Counted from the stretch's first letter, positions 1-5,599 are shown. The stretch: DNA of 6,319 nucleotides from Cyanobacteria bacterium OH_CDB_58 (GCA_023435965.1 JAEZLC010000039.1:1-6319); one strand, 5' to 3'. A program made the numbers and translations. The notes: generated by a model not told the origin, from the letters alone.

Positions 1-119
1 CAATATAGATATACTATTCCCGTTTTTTATTCAATTTCAACACTATATATACAGTATATAAAATTCAGAACTTATATACTTATATAATGAAAAAAATATA
101 AAAAGACAGATAATCGAAT
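1..119. other. AT-rich non-coding left edge with a 15-bp palindrome
   Basis: No gene is visible in this stretch, which lies downstream of the minus-strand glycosyltransferase-like gene. It holds a perfect A/T-rich palindrome at 46-60 (TATATAC, one A, GTATATA) and a tandem duplication of CTTATATA at 71-86. The palindrome has too small a loop and too little GC for a convincing intrinsic terminator, and no other terminator for the gene at 120-1691 is seen. The palindrome could be a DNA-binding site for a gene outside the window, or simply AT-rich spacer. Confidence 0.4.
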
Positions 120-1691
120 TTATTCAGACTTCTTCTTAAAGCTAGATATATCAATAACTTTATTCACATCTTCAGGTAGATAGTGCTCACATGTGTTCCA
201 GAGGAGTTTCTCTTCTGGTTGTGACAACTCTTCTGATATAACCTGTTTATTACAATAGCCTTTTAACATATTTGTTGTTCCATCGATTTTTGCTGAAAAA
301 TACGCACATGTCTGACAAATTTTTATCCTAAATCCGTGATCAAAAAGCTTTTCAGAGATATTTCTTATTGCATCACACATTCTTATATATGAGTCTGTTT
401 CGTATCTCTTCTTTTTAAATCTAAAAATTACCTTAACTAAACCGTCTTCTGAAATAAGATCTAGCTTGCAAGGCAAGTTATTCTTCCCATCTGTGACCTC
501 AACATCGATTGTTGCTTTTTCGATATTTGCTTCATTTTCATCTGTTAAAGAGGGAATTTTAAATAATTTTCTAAGAAAAGTTTTTTTTAAATACCTGTCA
601 TAAACTGAATAAAACGGGAATGCTATTAAATATTTTAGAGAAACAACACCCGCATTCAACAAGAAAGCAGAAGCTATGAATGAGCCTAACAGTAGAGCAC
701 CTATTGCAACTACAAAATATGGTTCGAATAAAAATACGTAGTTAAATGAAAATACAGCAATCCAAATATAGAACAATATAATTAATAATATATTAGGAGA
801 AAGCATTGATATTATAAATTCAGAAAACTTCCAGTTTGAACTAAACATCAATGGTACACAATGCTTAAACAAAGAAAGCTTAAAAGGCACATCAGGCTTT
901 TTGAAATTAAAATCATTTACATCCGCCCAAGTTTTTATGTAGGGAGAATATGTAGAAATGTAGTTGTTTCTTGCCAGCAGAATCGTGTATTTAAGTTCGC
1001 TGTTTGTATCTTTAAAGTCCACACATTTAATTTTTTCCAATACTTCCTGCTTTATTGCCAAAACATCGGAATCAATTCTCGTAACCAAACCCAATACAGA
1101 ACGGCCGGTTTTTATTATGTTATTTCTATATTTATTAATAGTGTCAAGCATTCTGAACTTGAAACTGTCTTCTTCTGAAACTACTGTAGTAGAGCCCACA
1201 ACAACATCGTTAGTGAATAAAGCAGAATTTACACTCGCCAAGAAGTTCGTATCTACTATTCTGTTTGCATTTAAGAAAATAAAAGCATTCACGTTCTGAA
1301 ACGAAATCAGCCTCTCAAGAAGCCAAGATATTGATTCGTCTTTTCCGACTGGTGCACCCTCTGAAAGTCTCCATATCTTTGCACCTCCGACGAACTCTAA
1401 CATGTTTGCTGAGTTGTCAGTACAATTATCTAATATAATGTGTGTTTGGTAGTTAGATTTAGGATAATTCTGTTTATTTAGCTGCTCTAATAGGGGAACA
1501 ACCGTTTTTTCATTATTTTGTGCATAAATAACAACTACTAAATTATTATTATATGCGTTTGTCATGTATTTTTGTCTTATGTCGAGCCTTCTTTTTTTAG
1601 AGCTCATAAAGACCACAACAGCAAAACATACTGCAAAAGCAATAATATAAGTAAAAATCAGAATTAAAATGTTTATATATATGTCTATCAT
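120..1691 (-). CDS. Membrane GT2-fold glycosyltransferase-like protein, probably catalytically degenerate, with C-terminal Cys4 domain
   Basis: This is a 523-residue membrane protein with a family 2 glycosyltransferase (GT-A) layout. It has an N-terminal membrane helix (about 5-28) followed by SSKKRR, a cytosolic GT2-like domain (about 50-260), two C-terminal membrane helices (about 299-320 and 326-348), and a soluble tail (about 385-523). The first GT2 motif survives as LDNCTDNS (D88). The DxD motif expected in FLDAD is FLNAN (N141, N143), the catalytic ED before the LEL-like helix is T229-N230, and no QxxRW is seen. Sugar transfer is therefore doubtful; a structural or regulatory pseudoenzyme role is inferred. 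The tail contains C459-x2-C462, C480 and C501 in a CxxCxYF...GYC...W..C pattern suggesting a metal site. The ATG start is supported by GAGG five bases upstream (1697-1700). The frame is intact and ends in TAA, so this is not a simple pseudogene. The fold is fairly sure; the function is not. Confidence 0.8.
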   Translation of the reverse strand: MIDIYINILILIFTYIIAFAVCFAVVVFMSSKKRRLDIRQKYMTNAYNNNLVVVIYAQNNEKTVVPLLEQLNKQNYPKSNYQTHIILDNCTDNSANMLEFVGGAKIWRLSEGAPVGKDESISWLLERLISFQNVNAFIFLNANRIVDTNFLASVNSALFTNDVVVGSTTVVSEEDSFKFRMLDTINKYRNNIIKTGRSVLGLVTRIDSDVLAIKQEVLEKIKCVDFKDTNSELKYTILLARNNYISTYSPYIKTWADVNDFNFKKPDVPFKLSLFKHCVPLMFSSNWKFSEFIISMLSPNILLIILFYIWIAVFSFNYVFLFEPYFVVAIGALLLGSFIASAFLLNAGVVSLKYLIAFPFYSVYDRYLKKTFLRKLFKIPSLTDENEANIEKATIDVEVTDGKNNLPCKLDLISEDGLVKVIFRFKKKRYETDSYIRMCDAIRNISEKLFDHGFRIKICQTCAYFSAKIDGTTNMLKGYCNKQVISEELSQPEEKLLWNTCEHYLPEDVNKVIDISSFKKKSE

Positions 1692-1806
1692 AGTAACCTC
1701 GATTTATATTTTATTTAAAACAAATTAAAAAATCCACTTAAAATAATAAAAATACAATTTAATATCAATAATTTGTAAATTTTTATTAATATTTTAATTA
1801 AAATAG

Positions 1807-1835
1807 TAAACTTTTTTTTTCAGGTGAATTATTAT
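1807..1835 (+). promoter_or_regulatory. Possible promoter for the candidate small RNA
   Basis: TATTAT at 1830-1835 is one base from the consensus -10. A poor -35-like TAAACT lies 17 bases upstream at 1807-1812. Transcription would start near 1842. In such AT-rich DNA a -10 match is weak evidence, and the main support is the terminator about 60 bases downstream. Confidence 0.25.
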
Positions 1836-1841
1836 AGATGT

Positions 1842-1904
1842 AACAAATCCCCAAATCTCCTCCCAAGATTATTAAGTATTAGCTGCTAATGCAGCTATTT
1901 TTTT
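1842..1904 (+). ncRNA. Candidate small RNA with anti-Shine-Dalgarno C-rich motif and terminator
   Basis: An intrinsic terminator at 1880-1904 has no coding gene upstream on its strand, so it may end a short non-coding transcript of about 60 bases. The proposed body contains CCCC at 1849-1852 and CTCCTCCC at 1857-1864. The latter is complementary to strong ribosome binding sites (GGGAGGAG) and would be unpaired just before the terminator hairpin. C-rich loops of this kind are known from small RNAs that block translation in low-GC bacteria. The 5' end is a guess from a weak -10 box. Alternatives are a leftover terminator, or chance. No known RNA family was recognised. Confidence 0.35.
1880..1904 (+). 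terminator. Orphan rho-independent terminator
   Basis: TAGCTGC (1880-1886) and GCAGCTA (1891-1897) form a perfect 7-bp stem around a TAAT loop, followed by seven T (1898-1904). The T run lies on the plus side only, so it terminates plus-strand transcription. No plus-strand gene precedes it in the window. It also insulates the tRNA promoter from upstream transcription. Confidence 0.7.
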
Positions 1905-1967
1905 GTCTTTTTTTGGCATATTTGAATAAAAACTTGCATTAAAAATGAATTTTTTAGAAAAAAAGTC

Positions 1968-1995
1968 TTGATAAAGAATATTTATGGGTTATTAT
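1968..1995 (+). promoter_or_regulatory. Promoter of tRNA-Arg
   Basis: TTGATA (1968-1973) and TATTAT (1990-1995) each differ by one base from the sigma-70-type consensus and are 16 bases apart. The predicted start, near 2002, lies about 10 bases before the mature tRNA 5' end, which suits a short leader removed by RNase P. Confidence 0.65.
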
Positions 1996-2011
1996 TAGAT
2001 TGAAAACTTAT

Positions 2012-2088
2012 GCGCCTGTAGCTCAGTTGGATAGAGTGTTTGGCTACGAACCAAAAGGTCGGGAGTTCGAATCTCTCCAGGCGCGCCA
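2012..2088 (+). tRNA. tRNA-Arg(ACG)
   Basis: This is a complete 77-base tRNA. The acceptor stem pairs GCGCCTG (2012-2018) with CAGGCGC (2078-2084). The D stem is GCTC/GAGT (2021-2024, 2034-2037), with one G-T pair. The anticodon stem is TTTGG/CCAAA (2039-2043, 2051-2055), with loop CTACGAA and anticodon ACG at 2046-2048. The T stem is GGGAG/CTCTC around TTCGAAT (2066-2072). The discriminator is G2085 and the CCA end is encoded (2086-2088). It decodes CGN arginine codons; A34 is normally deaminated to inosine by TadA in bacteria. It has its own promoter and terminator and appears to be a single-gene unit. Confidence 0.97.
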
Positions 2089-2098
2089 CTAAAAAGAC
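2086..2098 (+). repeat. Short direct repeat at the tRNA 3' end, copy 1
   Basis: CCACTAAAAAGAC spans the tRNA CCA end and the start of the terminator stem. It recurs with one mismatch as CCACTAACAAGAC at 2204-2216, and CCACTAA occurs once more at 2216-2222. Direct repeats that include a tRNA 3' end are typical of integrase attachment sites, but this one is short and A-rich, so that reading is tentative. Confidence 0.35.
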
Positions 2099-2119
2099 TT
2101 GTTCAAAAGTCTTTTTTTT
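2091..2119 (+). terminator. Rho-independent terminator of tRNA-Arg
   Basis: AAAAGACTT (2092-2100) pairs with AAGTCTTTT (2107-2115) around a six-base loop. The run of eight T spans 2112-2119. It starts three bases after the CCA end, as is usual for monocistronic tRNA genes. Confidence 0.8.
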
Positions 2120-2175
2120 CGTTTTTATAAGAGCTGAGTCCACTCTCGATATTTATTACAAAATTTAGTTTTTTT

Positions 2176-2205
2176 TTGCCTCCCTAAGATACTTTATGCT
2201 ATACC
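2176..2205 (+). promoter_or_regulatory. Weak promoter candidate for the broken membrane-protein gene
   Basis: TTGCCT (2176-2181) and TATACC (2200-2205) each match four of six consensus bases and are 18 bases apart. They lie about 45 bases before the first possible start codon. No better pair was seen between the tRNA terminator and the gene. Confidence 0.25.
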
Positions 2206-2216
2206 ACTAACAAGAC
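2204..2216 (+). repeat. Short direct repeat, copy 2
   Basis: CCACTAACAAGAC matches 12 of 13 bases at 2086-2098, 118 bases downstream. ACCACTAA is itself repeated at 2203-2210 and 2215-2222. It could be the trace of an attachment-site duplication or of a small tandem duplication. Confidence 0.35.
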
Positions 2217-2247
2217 CACTAATTGGAAATATAGGGTTTAAAAACAG

Positions 2248-3123
2248 ATGGGGCAAAAAATGAACTTAAAATACATTTGGGAAGAAATTAAAGCTAATAA
2301 GAAATTTTACATTTCTTTTAGCGTTATCGCATTGTCAATAGTAATATTGGGATTATGCATAGACTTGAAAAATTTTGGTCTTAACCTATTATCATGTCTT
2401 TGTTTTCTTTTTGTGGGCTCAATGTTTACTTTATTAATAGTTGATAACCATTACAAATTACATAAAAAAGAACAATGGGCGGAGGTTAGCAAAATAACTT
2501 TATGACAAATAAATCTTCACTTAATATTAACAGTTATATCTATTGCATATAGCTACATAAACCCAGATAAGTACTACCTTATAAAAGAACAATATCTGTC
2601 AAGCGCAGAAACAAATGACGGAAAAACTCTTTATATTGTATTAGAAGAATTATTAAAAAAAGACAATATTGAATTTATTAAAAATAATTATTATGAAAGA
2701 CTGAGTATTTTTCAAGACCATTCGCAAAAAGTACTAAGTACTTTAAATGCAATATTATTGCAAAGAATGCTTAAATATTTAACTGAAACGGAAAAAGAAA
2801 AAGAAAAAATTGATGTAACTGCATATTTAATTGAAAGCCTGCTTTCTCTTGAAAATGAATTTCATATGAACTACATAGACAGAAAATACAGAAAAACTGA
2901 TGACTTAACCATTAATAGCTTGATTAGACAATTATCTATGGCTATAAACTCAATACACATGTTTAATTGGATATTCAATGAAGAGTCTAACAATGTATTT
3001 AACTACTCAAAGAATTTTGTACCTATTGAATCTTTTATTGAACTAACAAATAATTATTTAGAATATACCCCCGGGGTAACCCGGTCTCAATCCGCCACAT
3101 TCTCTTTTTCCCAAATTGATTAA
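2248..3123 (+). pseudogene. Two-TM helical membrane protein gene broken by an in-frame TGA
   Basis: One reading frame runs open for 291 codons except for a single TGA at 2503-2505 (codon 86). Coding character continues smoothly across it, so the two open segments are almost certainly one gene. The first part has two membrane helices (about residues 21-38 and 44-66) and a basic, Trp-containing stretch (HKKEQWAEV). After the stop there is another hydrophobic helix (about 90-104), then a charged, mostly helical domain. No ATG follows the stop until 2767, so restart nearby is unlikely. The TGA could derive from CGA, GGA or TGG by one change. Start is 2248 or, with GGGG six bases ahead, 2260. The last 18 or so codons have a different, GC-rich composition and may replace the true C terminus. 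I do not recognise the family. It lies right behind a tRNA, suggesting decayed mobile cargo. Confidence 0.65.
3066..3097. other. GC-rich patch with a palindrome at the end of the broken gene
   Basis: About 30 bases here are mostly G and C, in strong contrast with the A/T-rich surroundings. They begin with the perfect palindrome TACCCC-C-GGGGTA (3066-3078). The sequence AATCCGC at 3089-3095 recurs inverted as GCGGATT at 3157-3163. This looks like a junction with DNA of other origin, or a recombination or binding site. No tRNA end or known element was recognised. Confidence 0.35.
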
Positions 3124-3126
3124 AAA

Positions 3127-3144
3127 ACTAAAAAACCATTCAAA
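3127..3144 (+). repeat. Sequence resembling the tRNA-Arg 3' flank
   Basis: ACTAAAAA, four bases, TTCAAA occurs here. The tRNA end has ACTAAAAA (2088-2095), six bases, TTCAAA (2102-2107). If real, this is the displaced original flank of the tRNA, and the roughly 1-kb stretch between the copies was inserted. The match is short and A-rich, so chance is a serious alternative. Confidence 0.25.
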
Positions 3145-3178
3145 CGGTGTAAGTCAGCGGATTTGGTTTATGCAAGTA

Positions 3179-3184
3179 TATAAT
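3179..3184 (+). promoter_or_regulatory. -10 box before the 154-residue protein gene
   Basis: A perfect TATAAT lies at 3179-3184, with no good -35 at the usual distance. A start near 3191 would give a leader of about 18 bases with the ribosome binding site AGGTGAG (3197-3203) inside it. Confidence 0.5.
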
Positions 3185-3208
3185 CAAAGATTACACAGGT
3201 GAGACATC

Positions 3209-3673
3209 ATGAAAGAGTTAAAAAAGAATTTAAAAAACTATTTACTTGCTAAATATGCAGAAAAAAAGATCGCTAACATCAACTCCAATATAACTTCTAA
3301 CATCCCCTGGATAAAAAAGAAACACCTCAGTAACACCATCAACACACACTGTTTGGTGCTTTTAGATTCATTGCTGGAAAAAGAATGCGAGCTTTCGTTT
3401 AGGGAGAAAAAATTCCTTTTCGACAAAATAATGAAATACTCTATTCAAAAAGGTGAAAGTGTACTAAAAGCTAACGGTAAAGTAAAAATAATCAAGCCCT
3501 TATTGAGATTGAACTCTTTTATTGTATACGACGAAGTTATTAAGGGCCTATTAGAGAAAAAGTCGAGAAAATCAATACTTTTCAATATAGAAAAACAACT
3601 TTTGCAAATACAGGAAAAAATCGATTCAGACATCGACGCTGAAGAAATATTACAAGAAAAAATCAGTGCGTAA
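3209..3673 (+). CDS. Lysine-rich all-helical protein of unknown function
   Basis: This is a 154-residue soluble protein with no signal peptide, membrane segment or recognisable motif. It is rich in Lys, Glu, Leu and Ile and reads as a chain of amphipathic helices, including a hydrophobic one around residues 47-58 and a likely coiled-coil-like C terminus (about 120-154, QLLQIQEKIDSDIDAEE). The strong basic character of residues 1-40 would allow nucleic-acid or ribosome contact, but that is speculation. The ATG start is well supported by AGGTGAG five bases upstream. The gene has its own -10 box, no visible terminator, and ends 67 bases before the ABC-F gene on the same strand, so some read-through into that gene is likely. 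I do not recognise the family. Confidence 0.8.
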   Translation: MKELKKNLKNYLLAKYAEKKIANINSNITSNIPWIKKKHLSNTINTHCLVLLDSLLEKECELSFREKKFLFDKIMKYSIQKGESVLKANGKVKIIKPLLRLNSFIVYDEVIKGLLEKKSRKSILFNIEKQLLQIQEKIDSDIDAEEILQEKISA

Positions 3674-3693
3674 AAAAGCAATTTTATTTGTTG

Positions 3694-3699
3694 TATAAT
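3694..3699 (+). promoter_or_regulatory. -10 box before the ABC-F gene
   Basis: A perfect TATAAT lies at 3694-3699, without a convincing -35. The start near 3706 would leave a leader of about 35 bases. The ribosome binding site there is weak (AAGAAG, 3731-3736). The gene may also be reached by read-through from the upstream gene. Confidence 0.45.
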
Positions 3700-3740
3700 G
3701 TAGTAATACTAGATTACATAGACTTGGATTAAGAAGAAAC

Positions 3741-5372
3741 ATGATAACAACAAATAAACTAGCCGTGAAGTTTGGAAGCCAAACATTATTTGAGAACGTA
3801 ACTGTAAAATTTTCTCCCGGAAACTGTTATGGATTGATAGGTGCAAATGGTTCAGGAAAAAGTACATTTTTAAAGGTTCTCTCTGGAGAAATCGATTCGA
3901 CATCTGGAGAAGTGCACATCCAGAAGGGTCAAAGGATTGCTGTATTAAAGCAAAACCACTTCGAATTTGATGAATACAAAGTCATCGATACCGTAATTAT
4001 GGGGCATAAAAAGCTATATGACATTATGCAAGAAAGAGAACAGCTCTACGCTAAAGCGGACTTCAACGATGCTGACGGACTAAGAGTAGCGGATTTAGAA
4101 ACAGAATTCGCCGAACTTGATGGTTGGCAGGCAGAATCTATGGCTGCAACATTATTAAACGACTTGGGCATAAGCAATGACTACCACTACTGCTTGATGA
4201 GTGAACTCGCTGGAAGTGAAAAAGTAAGAGTCCTTTTAGCACAAGCATTATTTGGAAACCCTGACATTCTTCTATTAGATGAACCTACAAACCACTTGGA
4301 TATAAACACAATCGTATGGTTAGAAGAATTCCTAATAAACTTCCAAAACACGGTAATTGTTGTATCTCACGACAGAAAATTCTTAGATAGAGTATGTACT
4401 CATATTGCTGATATTGATTACGGAAACATCCAAATTTATCCTGGTAACTATTCATTTTGGTCTCAAGCAAGCCAATTGATACAAAAACAAAAAGAAGAAC
4501 AGAACAGAAAAACCGAAGAGAAAATGGAAGAACTGAAAACATTTATCGCAAGGTTTAGTGCAAACGCGTCAAAGGCAAAACAAGCTACTTCAAGAAAAAA
4601 CATATTAGATAAACTGACACTTGAAGATATTAAACCGTCTTCAAGACAATACCCGAGAATTAGATTTAACTATGTAAAAATCCCGGGGAAAGATGTTCTC
4701 CATGTAAAAGAACTGACCAAGTCAGTTGACGGAAACAAACTCTTTAATAACCTTACTTTTGAAATACATCAAGGTGAAAAAATTGCATTTATTGCAAAAG
4801 ACCCTCTAATTATAACTACGCTATTTCAAATCCTTGCAGGAGAAGTAGAACCAGATAGCGGAGACTTCAAATGGGGCGTAACAGCTACTCATTCATACTT
4901 TCCGAAAGATAACAACAAATATTTTGATACGAAAATAAACCTTATAGAATGGCTGGCTCAATACTCTCCAGATCAGCATATAAGCTTCCTAAGAGGCTAT
5001 TTGGGAAGAATGTTGTTTTCCGGTACGGACTCTGAAAAAAGTGCAAACGTTTTATCAGGGGGAGAAAAAGTCAGATGTATGTTTGCAAAAATGATGGTTG
5101 CCGAAACGAATGTGCTCATTTTTGATGAACCAACAAACCACTTGGACTTAGAAGCCATAACATCTTTAAACAACGCCCTAATTGATTTTAGCGGAACAGT
5201 ATTGTTTACATCTCAAGACCATCAATTCATACAGACAGTTGCAGATAGAATAATCGAAATATCACCTACAGGATGGATAAATTCTCACTACAAATACGAC
5301 GAATACATCGTCAATCCTGATATTAAAAAGAGAAAAGAACAACTATACAAACAAGCATGCAGCGTTAAATAA
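3741..5372 (+). CDS. ABC-F family ATPase, YbiT type, with one degenerate ATP site
   Basis: This is a 543-residue cytosolic protein with two ABC domains and no membrane part. ABC-F proteins bind the ribosomal E site and act on stalled or initiating ribosomes. Type assignment rests on the linker (about 230-310) with RFSANASKAKQATSR and SSRQ-P-IRF, and on DTVIMGHK, as I recall them from E. coli YbiT (530 residues). Domain 1 is complete: Walker A GANGSGKST (34-42), Q71, Walker B DEPTNHLD (E181), His switch H210. Domain 2 keeps the signature LSGGE (438-442) and Walker B (E463). Its Walker A is replaced by AKDPLIITT (352-360), the Q-loop Gln by K389 and the switch His by Q492. Domain 1's signature is SELAGSE, also atypical in YbiT. 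Site I should work and site II should not. This is a housekeeping-type factor rather than a clear resistance protein. ATG start, weak AAGAAG site. Confidence 0.93.
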   Translation: MITTNKLAVKFGSQTLFENVTVKFSPGNCYGLIGANGSGKSTFLKVLSGEIDSTSGEVHIQKGQRIAVLKQNHFEFDEYKVIDTVIMGHKKLYDIMQEREQLYAKADFNDADGLRVADLETEFAELDGWQAESMAATLLNDLGISNDYHYCLMSELAGSEKVRVLLAQALFGNPDILLLDEPTNHLDINTIVWLEEFLINFQNTVIVVSHDRKFLDRVCTHIADIDYGNIQIYPGNYSFWSQASQLIQKQKEEQNRKTEEKMEELKTFIARFSANASKAKQATSRKNILDKLTLEDIKPSSRQYPRIRFNYVKIPGKDVLHVKELTKSVDGNKLFNNLTFEIHQGEKIAFIAKDPLIITTLFQILAGEVEPDSGDFKWGVTATHSYFPKDNNKYFDTKINLIEWLAQYSPDQHISFLRGYLGRMLFSGTDSEKSANVLSGGEKVRCMFAKMMVAETNVLIFDEPTNHLDLEAITSLNNALIDFSGTVLFTSQDHQFIQTVADRIIEISPTGWINSHYKYDEYIVNPDIKKRKEQLYKQACSVK

Positions 5373-5375
5373 AGT

Positions 5376-5404
5376 AAAAAGATGAGAAATTTCTCATCTT
5401 TTTT
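5376..5404. terminator. Bidirectional terminator between convergent genes
   Basis: This is a near-perfect palindrome: AAAAAGATGAGAAA (5376-5389) against TTTCTCATCTTTTT (5390-5403). It has A and T runs on both sides, so it gives a hairpin plus U-tract on either strand. It begins four bases after the ABC-F stop and lies just beyond the stop of the minus-strand Cys-rich gene, so it can end both transcripts. Confidence 0.85.
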
Positions 5405-5407
5405 ATT

Positions 5408-5581
5408 TTAAATTATATCAAGGTTTAAAAGCTTCATTAATTCTGGTTTTGGTTTTTGTATGACGTTATCCCCGCAAGAACAGCTTGATTTTTTACAACT
5501 TGAGCTCTTTTTATCTCCTACACAATTGCAGTCCTCAGAGGTATTATTGCAATTACATTTTTTTTGTTTATGATCTTCCAT
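5408..5581 (-). CDS. 57-residue cysteine-rich metallothionein-like protein
   Basis: This small gene reads MEDHKQKKCNCNNTSEDCNC at its start and has seven cysteines in 57 residues: three CxC pairs (C9/C11, C18/C20, C34/C36) plus C29, and one His (H4). The cysteines lie within residues 9-36, separated by Lys, Ser, Asp and Asn. A cysteine-free tail follows (KPKPELMKLLNLDII). There is no signal peptide, so the cysteines would be reduced in the cytosol. Clustered CxC in a tiny soluble protein points to metal binding (Zn, Cu or Cd), as in metallothioneins, but no known subfamily is recognised. The start is well supported by AAGGA seven bases upstream (5589-5593 on the plus strand). It lies 107 bases downstream of the next minus-strand gene and ends at the shared terminator. 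Real coding is likely from the start signal, composition and terminator placement. Confidence 0.7.
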   Translation of the reverse strand: MEDHKQKKCNCNNTSEDCNCVGDKKSSSCKKSSCSCGDNVIQKPKPELMKLLNLDII

Positions 5582-5599
5582 GATTGGTTCCTTAATAGT

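Larger units (their letters stand above)
1692..2011. other. AT-rich intergenic region between divergent gene and tRNA
   Basis: This 320-base gap separates the minus-strand GT2-like gene from the plus-strand tRNA. The first 120 bases are almost pure A/T and must hold the promoter of the GT2-like gene; a TAAAAT -10-like box reads on the minus strand at 1708-1713 but has no clear -35. The middle holds a C-rich motif and a plus-strand intrinsic terminator (1880-1904), described separately as a possible small RNA. The end holds the tRNA promoter. Only two tiny reading frames were seen here, neither convincing. Confidence 0.6.

Noticed and set aside
861..1299. Two plus-strand open frames of about 105-111 codons
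   Set aside because: They lie antisense inside the GT2-like gene, lack ribosome binding sites, and show no protein-like domains.
1798..1854. 18-residue minus-strand frame starting at TTG behind GGGAGGAG
   Set aside because: The Shine-Dalgarno-like sequence is strong, but the start is TTG, the peptide is tiny and the frame has no other support. It remains a competing explanation for the C-rich motif on the plus strand.
1872..1919. 15-residue minus-strand frame MPKKDKKIAALAANT
   Set aside because: It has no ribosome binding site and overlaps the plus-strand terminator hairpin, which explains the repeated Ala codons. Too short to support.
2503..2505. Genome-wide recoding of TGA as Trp
   Set aside because: Trp codons in the glycosyltransferase-like and ABC-F genes are TGG, and no other gene here has an internal TGA.
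3066..3100. Remnant of a second tRNA 3' end at the GC-rich patch (ATCCGCCACA)
   Set aside because: No T-loop consensus and no complementary stem could be found, and the overlap with the tRNA-Arg end is only CGCCAC.
3238..3903. Three minus-strand open frames of 62-78 codons opposite the 154-residue gene and the start of the ABC-F gene
   Set aside because: They are shadows of well-supported plus-strand genes.
4285..4542. 85-codon minus-strand frame inside the ABC-F gene
   Set aside because: It is antisense to a clearly coding region and has no start signal.
3741..5372. Antibiotic-resistance ABC-F protein
   Set aside because: The linker and conserved segments match the housekeeping YbiT type, not the resistance groups with long interdomain extensions.
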